DNA from: Pseudomonadota bacterium
GTDB lineage: Bacteria > Pseudomonadota > Gammaproteobacteria > Burkholderiales > Burkholderiaceae_C
Assembly: GCA_030918015.1 (NCBI GenBank)
Contig: JAUPTP010000008.1
Location: forward strand, 1-16,026
DNA: 16,026 nucleotides
Direction: 5' to 3'
Positions within the stretch are counted from its first letter, which is position 1, and each line of letters begins with the position of its first letter. The position numbers were made by a program, and so were the translations under genes. Below are positions 13,667-16,026 of this stretch, in pieces. The notes under the pieces were generated by a model. That model saw only the letters and a program-made list of their open reading frames with translations, had not been told where the DNA came from and did not search any database.

Positions 13667-14593
13667 TCAGTCCGGCGTCAGTCGGGCCAGCCGATCGCGC
13701 ATCTCCGCGCAGGCCTGCTGCAGCGCCTCGCGACAGGCCGTCAGCAGCGGGTGCGCGCTGCGCAGCGCCGGCTGCACCAGGCCGACCTGGAAGGGAATGG
13801 ACAGCGTCAGCGGCCGCAGGTGCAGGTCGGGGCCGGCGCGGTCGAGCGCGCTCAAGGGGTTGACGATCGCCACCCCCAGCCCCTGGCGCACCAGCGCGCA
13901 GACCGCCGCGGCGCTGCCGGTGTCGAGCGCGAGCCGGCGCGGCACGCCCTGGGCGGCGAACATCGCGTCGACCTGCTGTCGGTAGGGGTCGGTCGGCGCG
14001 AAGCTGATGAAGGTCTCGCCGGCCAGATCGGCGGGGGCGAGACGCCGGTGCGCCAGCAGCCGGTGGCCGGCTGGCAGCACGACGACCTCGTCGACGCTCA
14101 GCAGCGGCTCCAGGGTGGTCTGCGCCGGCGCGTCGCGGCGCTCGACCAGGCCGAGGTCATGGCGCTGGTCCGACAGCGACTGCTCCAGCCAGGGCGACTC
14201 CAGCGGCGTGACCGACAGGCCGGCCTGCGGCTGCCGCGCCAGGAAATGCCGCGCCGCCGCCGGCAGCAGCGCCTCGGCCAGCGCCGGCAGGCAGGCCAGC
14301 GCCAGCCGGCCCTCCGCGAAGTCGCGCAGCGCCAGCGCGCTGGCCTCGATGCGCTCCAGTCCGATGAAGGAGCGCGCCACCTCCTGGTGCAGCGCCAGCG
14401 CGCGTGCGGTGGGCCGCAGCCGCCCGCGCACCCGCTCGAACAGCACCATGCCCAGCACCTGCTCGAGTCGCGCGATGTCGCGGCTCACGGTGGGCTGGGA
14501 GGTGTGCAGGCGCTCGGCCGCGCGGGTCAGGTGGCCGGTGCGCATCACGGCGTCGAAGACCTCGATCAGGCGGTGGCTGAGCTGTGCGGGCAT
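13667..14593 (-). CDS. lysR: Transcriptional regulator LysR (activator of lysA)
   Basis: LysR-family DNA-binding protein closely resembling E. coli LysR, which activates lysA in response to diaminopimelate and represses itself. The N-terminal helix-turn-helix region contains [20 protein letters not shown] followed by [12 protein letters not shown], almost the E. coli sequence. Further matching stretches are [24 protein letters not shown], the [20 protein letters not shown] motif and the PFQVGLVQP tail. The start at ATG 14593 (308 residues) aligns with the E. coli start; an ATG at 14605 would add four residues. It is divergent from lysA, the same arrangement as in E. coli, with a candidate operator between them. 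The resemblance, combined with gene position, makes the name fairly secure. Confidence 0.93.
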   Translation of the reverse strand: MPAQLSHRLIEVFDAVMRTGHLTRAAERLHTSQPTVSRDIARLEQVLGMVLFERVRGRLRPTARALALHQEVARSFIGLERIEASALALRDFAEGRLALACLPALAEALLPAAARHFLARQPQAGLSVTPLESPWLEQSLSDQRHDLGLVERRDAPAQTTLEPLLSVDEVVVLPAGHRLLAHRRLAPADLAGETFISFAPTDPYRQQVDAMFAAQGVPRRLALDTGSAAAVCALVRQGLGVAIVNPLSALDRAGPDLHLRPLTLSIPFQVGLVQPALRSAHPLLTACREALQQACAEMRDRLARLTPD

Positions 14594-14619
14594 GCCGTCC
14601 AGCATAGCGCCGTGGCCGG

Positions 14620-14636
14620 TTCATATCCAAAATGAA
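14620..14636. promoter_or_regulatory. Candidate LysR operator in the lysR-lysA intergenic region
   Basis: TTCAT-N7-ATGAA is a perfect dyad containing T-N11-A spacing (T14624, A14636) in an AT-rich patch of otherwise GC-rich sequence. It lies 27 bases before the lysR ATG (14593) and about 93 before lysA, suited to autorepression of lysR and activation of lysA. No confident -10/-35 for either gene was picked out. Confidence 0.5.
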
Positions 14637-14728
14637 TGGCCAACCGACAAGAAAGCACTGGATTGAATCGGTCGGCCGCCTCAGCATCGCGCATCCCGAT
14701 CCCCTTGCGCGCCTGGCGCGCGATTCCG

Positions 14729-15967
14729 ATGAGCACTGACCTGTCCCCGGCGCTGCTGCGCCAGATCGCCCAAGACCATGGCACCCCGGTGTGGGTCTAC
14801 GACGCGGCGATGATTCGCCGTCGCATCAATGACCTGCGCGCCTTCGACACCGTGCGCTTCGCGCAGAAGGCCAATTCCAACACCCATGTGCTGCGCCTGA
14901 TGCGCGAGCAGGGCGTGATGGTGGACGCCGTCTCGCTGGGCGAGATCGAGCGCGCGCTGCGCGCCGGCTTCCAGCCGGGCTGCATGCCGGGGAGACCGTC
15001 GGAGATCGTCTTCACCGCCGACCTGTTCGACCGCGCGACGCTGGCGCGGGTGGTGGAGCTGGGGGTGCCGGTCAACGCCGGCTCGGTCGACATGCTGCAC
15101 CAGCTCGGCGCGCTGGCCGCGGGCCACCCGGTCTGGCTGCGCATCAACCCCGGCTTCGGCCACGGCCACAGCAACAAGACCAACACCGGCGGCGAGCACA
15201 GCAAGCACGGCATCTGGCACGCCGACCTGCCGCTGGCGCTGGAGGCGATCCGCACGCACGGCCTGCGCCTGGTGGGCCTGCACATGCACATCGGCTCGGG
15301 CGTCGACTACGGCCACCTCGAGCAGGTCTGCGAGGCGATGGTCGATCTGGTGATCCGCAGCGGCGCGGACCTGGAGGCGATCTCGGCCGGCGGCGGCCTG
15401 TCGGTGCCCTACCGCGACGGCGAGCCGCGCATCGACACCGCGCACTACTTCGGCCTGTGGGACGCGGCGCGCCAGCGCATCGCCTCCCACCTGGGCCACC
15501 CGGTCCACCTCGAGCTGGAGCCGGGCCGCTACCTGGTGGCCGAATCCGGCCTGCTGCTGGCCGAGGTGCGCGCGACCAAGGCGATGGGCGCCAACCGCTT
15601 CGTGCTGGTGGACGCCGGCTTCAACGACCTGATGCGGCCGTCGATGTACGGCAGCCATCACGCGATCAGCGTGCTGGACGCGCCGGCGGACGCGCCCCGC
15701 CTGCCCTGCGTCGTCGCCGGTCCGCTGTGCGAATCGGGCGACGTCTTCACGCAGGGCGAGGGCGGCGTGGTGCTGACCCGCGAGCTGCCGGCGGTGCAGG
15801 TCGGCGACCTGATGGTGTTCCACAACGGCGGCGCCTACGGCGCGTCGATGTCGAGCAACTACAACAGCCGCCCGCTGATCCCCGAGGTGCTGGTCGACGC
15901 CGGCCAGGCCCGGCTGATCCGCCGCCGCCAGACGGTGGCCGAGCTGCTGGCGCTGGAAGACTGCTGA
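14729..15967 (+). CDS. lysA: Diaminopimelate decarboxylase
   Basis: PLP-dependent enzyme of alanine-racemase fold that converts meso-diaminopimelate to L-lysine, the final step of lysine synthesis. The 412-residue product is strikingly like E. coli LysA along its whole length. It shows the PLP lysine K47 in RFAQKANSN, HMHIGSG (185-191), the phosphate-binding GGGLSVPY (221-228), EPGR (264-267), the catalytic Cys in CESGD (334-338), Tyr370 in GAYG and the shared tail NYNSRPLIPEVL. The start at ATG 14729 is chosen because the alignment with E. coli LysA begins there; the frame is open back to an ATG at 14636. No ribosome site is evident. Most betaproteobacteria carry a different lysA type beside cyaY, so this may be an acquired or second copy. 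Confidence 0.96.
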   Translation: MSTDLSPALLRQIAQDHGTPVWVYDAAMIRRRINDLRAFDTVRFAQKANSNTHVLRLMREQGVMVDAVSLGEIERALRAGFQPGCMPGRPSEIVFTADLFDRATLARVVELGVPVNAGSVDMLHQLGALAAGHPVWLRINPGFGHGHSNKTNTGGEHSKHGIWHADLPLALEAIRTHGLRLVGLHMHIGSGVDYGHLEQVCEAMVDLVIRSGADLEAISAGGGLSVPYRDGEPRIDTAHYFGLWDAARQRIASHLGHPVHLELEPGRYLVAESGLLLAEVRATKAMGANRFVLVDAGFNDLMRPSMYGSHHAISVLDAPADAPRLPCVVAGPLCESGDVFTQGEGGVVLTRELPAVQVGDLMVFHNGGAYGASMSSNYNSRPLIPEVLVDAGQARLIRRRQTVAELLALEDC

Positions 15968-15968
15968 G

Positions 15969-16026
15969 TCAGCGCAGGGCCGGCAGCCCGCCCAGGGCGC
16001 GTACCGCGCCCTCGCCGAGGGCCGCG
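15969..16026 (-). CDS. C-terminal end of an unidentified gene, cut by the window edge
   Basis: An open minus-strand frame runs from the window edge to a TGA at 15971-15969, 1 base from the lysA stop. Seventeen of its 18 third positions are G or C, like the real genes here, and it would be convergent with lysA. The 18 visible residues end in GGLPALR, too few for a family call. It could be chance. Confidence 0.4.
   Translation of the reverse strand, partial: AALGEGAVRALGGLPALR

Noticed and set aside
14636..14728. Longer N-terminus for lysA
   Set aside because: The extra 31 residues have no counterpart in E. coli LysA, and the ATG at 14636 lies in the candidate LysR operator.
14606..14728. Lysine riboswitch in the lysA leader
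   Set aside because: The region is about 120 bases, too short for a lysine riboswitch, and shows none of its helices. A LysR regulator is adjacent.
1..16026. CRISPR arrays, tandem repeats, prophage or toxin-antitoxin genes
   Set aside because: Looked for on both strands; no regularly spaced repeats or recognisable proteins of these kinds were seen.

Overview
The window is very GC-rich (about 70% by eye, with third codon positions almost all G or C). Its gene set points to a betaproteobacterium of the order Burkholderiales, probably near Leptothrix, Sphaerotilus, Rubrivivax or Ideonella. The mutT / yacG / zapD / coaE / pilD block is typical of that order, the Bfr and ZapD sequences look betaproteobacterial, and no plasmid, phage or IS sequence is visible. 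The genus is inference. The stretch looks chromosomal and densely coded, with no gene-free stretch over 300 bases.

Layout. (1) 8-3037 is a housekeeping block: mutT on +, then on - pilD (prepilin peptidase), coaE (last step of CoA synthesis), zapD (FtsZ-binding division protein) and yacG (gyrase-inhibiting zinc ribbon). pilD and coaE overlap by four bases. pilB and pilC, the usual upstream neighbours of pilD, are not present here. (2) 3107-7949, all on -, holds three probable glycan-modification genes: a TPR plus GT41 (O-GlcNAc-transferase-like) protein with degenerate catalytic motifs, a GT2 glycosyltransferase with a TPR-like tail, and a two-part glycosyltransferase-like/methyltransferase-like protein. 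They may act on pilin, flagellin or another surface protein. (3) 7996-9466 is a DUF2917 gene divergent from a LysR-family regulator. (4) 9587-11723 is a glutathione S-transferase convergent with a membrane chemoreceptor. (5) 11838-11990 is an elongator-type tRNA (CAT anticodon) on - with its own promoter and terminator. (6) 12124-12771 is ureG without urease neighbours in view. (7) 12740-13544 is the iron-storage pair bfr and bfd on -, with a clear Fur-box-like dyad over the bfd promoter. (8) 13667-15967 is a divergent lysR / lysA pair, closely resembling the E. coli arrangement and proteins, with a candidate operator between. The window ends in the probable C-terminus of another minus-strand gene.

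Regulatory picture. Five CTAG tetranucleotides were found by reading, and each lies in a probable promoter -10 element (TAGACT three times, TAGAGT, TAGGAT) just upstream of a gene. In several genes (yacG, the first LysR gene, bfd) the -10 sits so close to the start codon that leaderless mRNAs are predicted. No dramatic new system is evident. The best leads are the catalytically degenerate GT41 protein with its glycan cluster beside pilD, the E. coli-type lysR/lysA pair in a betaproteobacterium, and the compact promoter/leaderless pattern.
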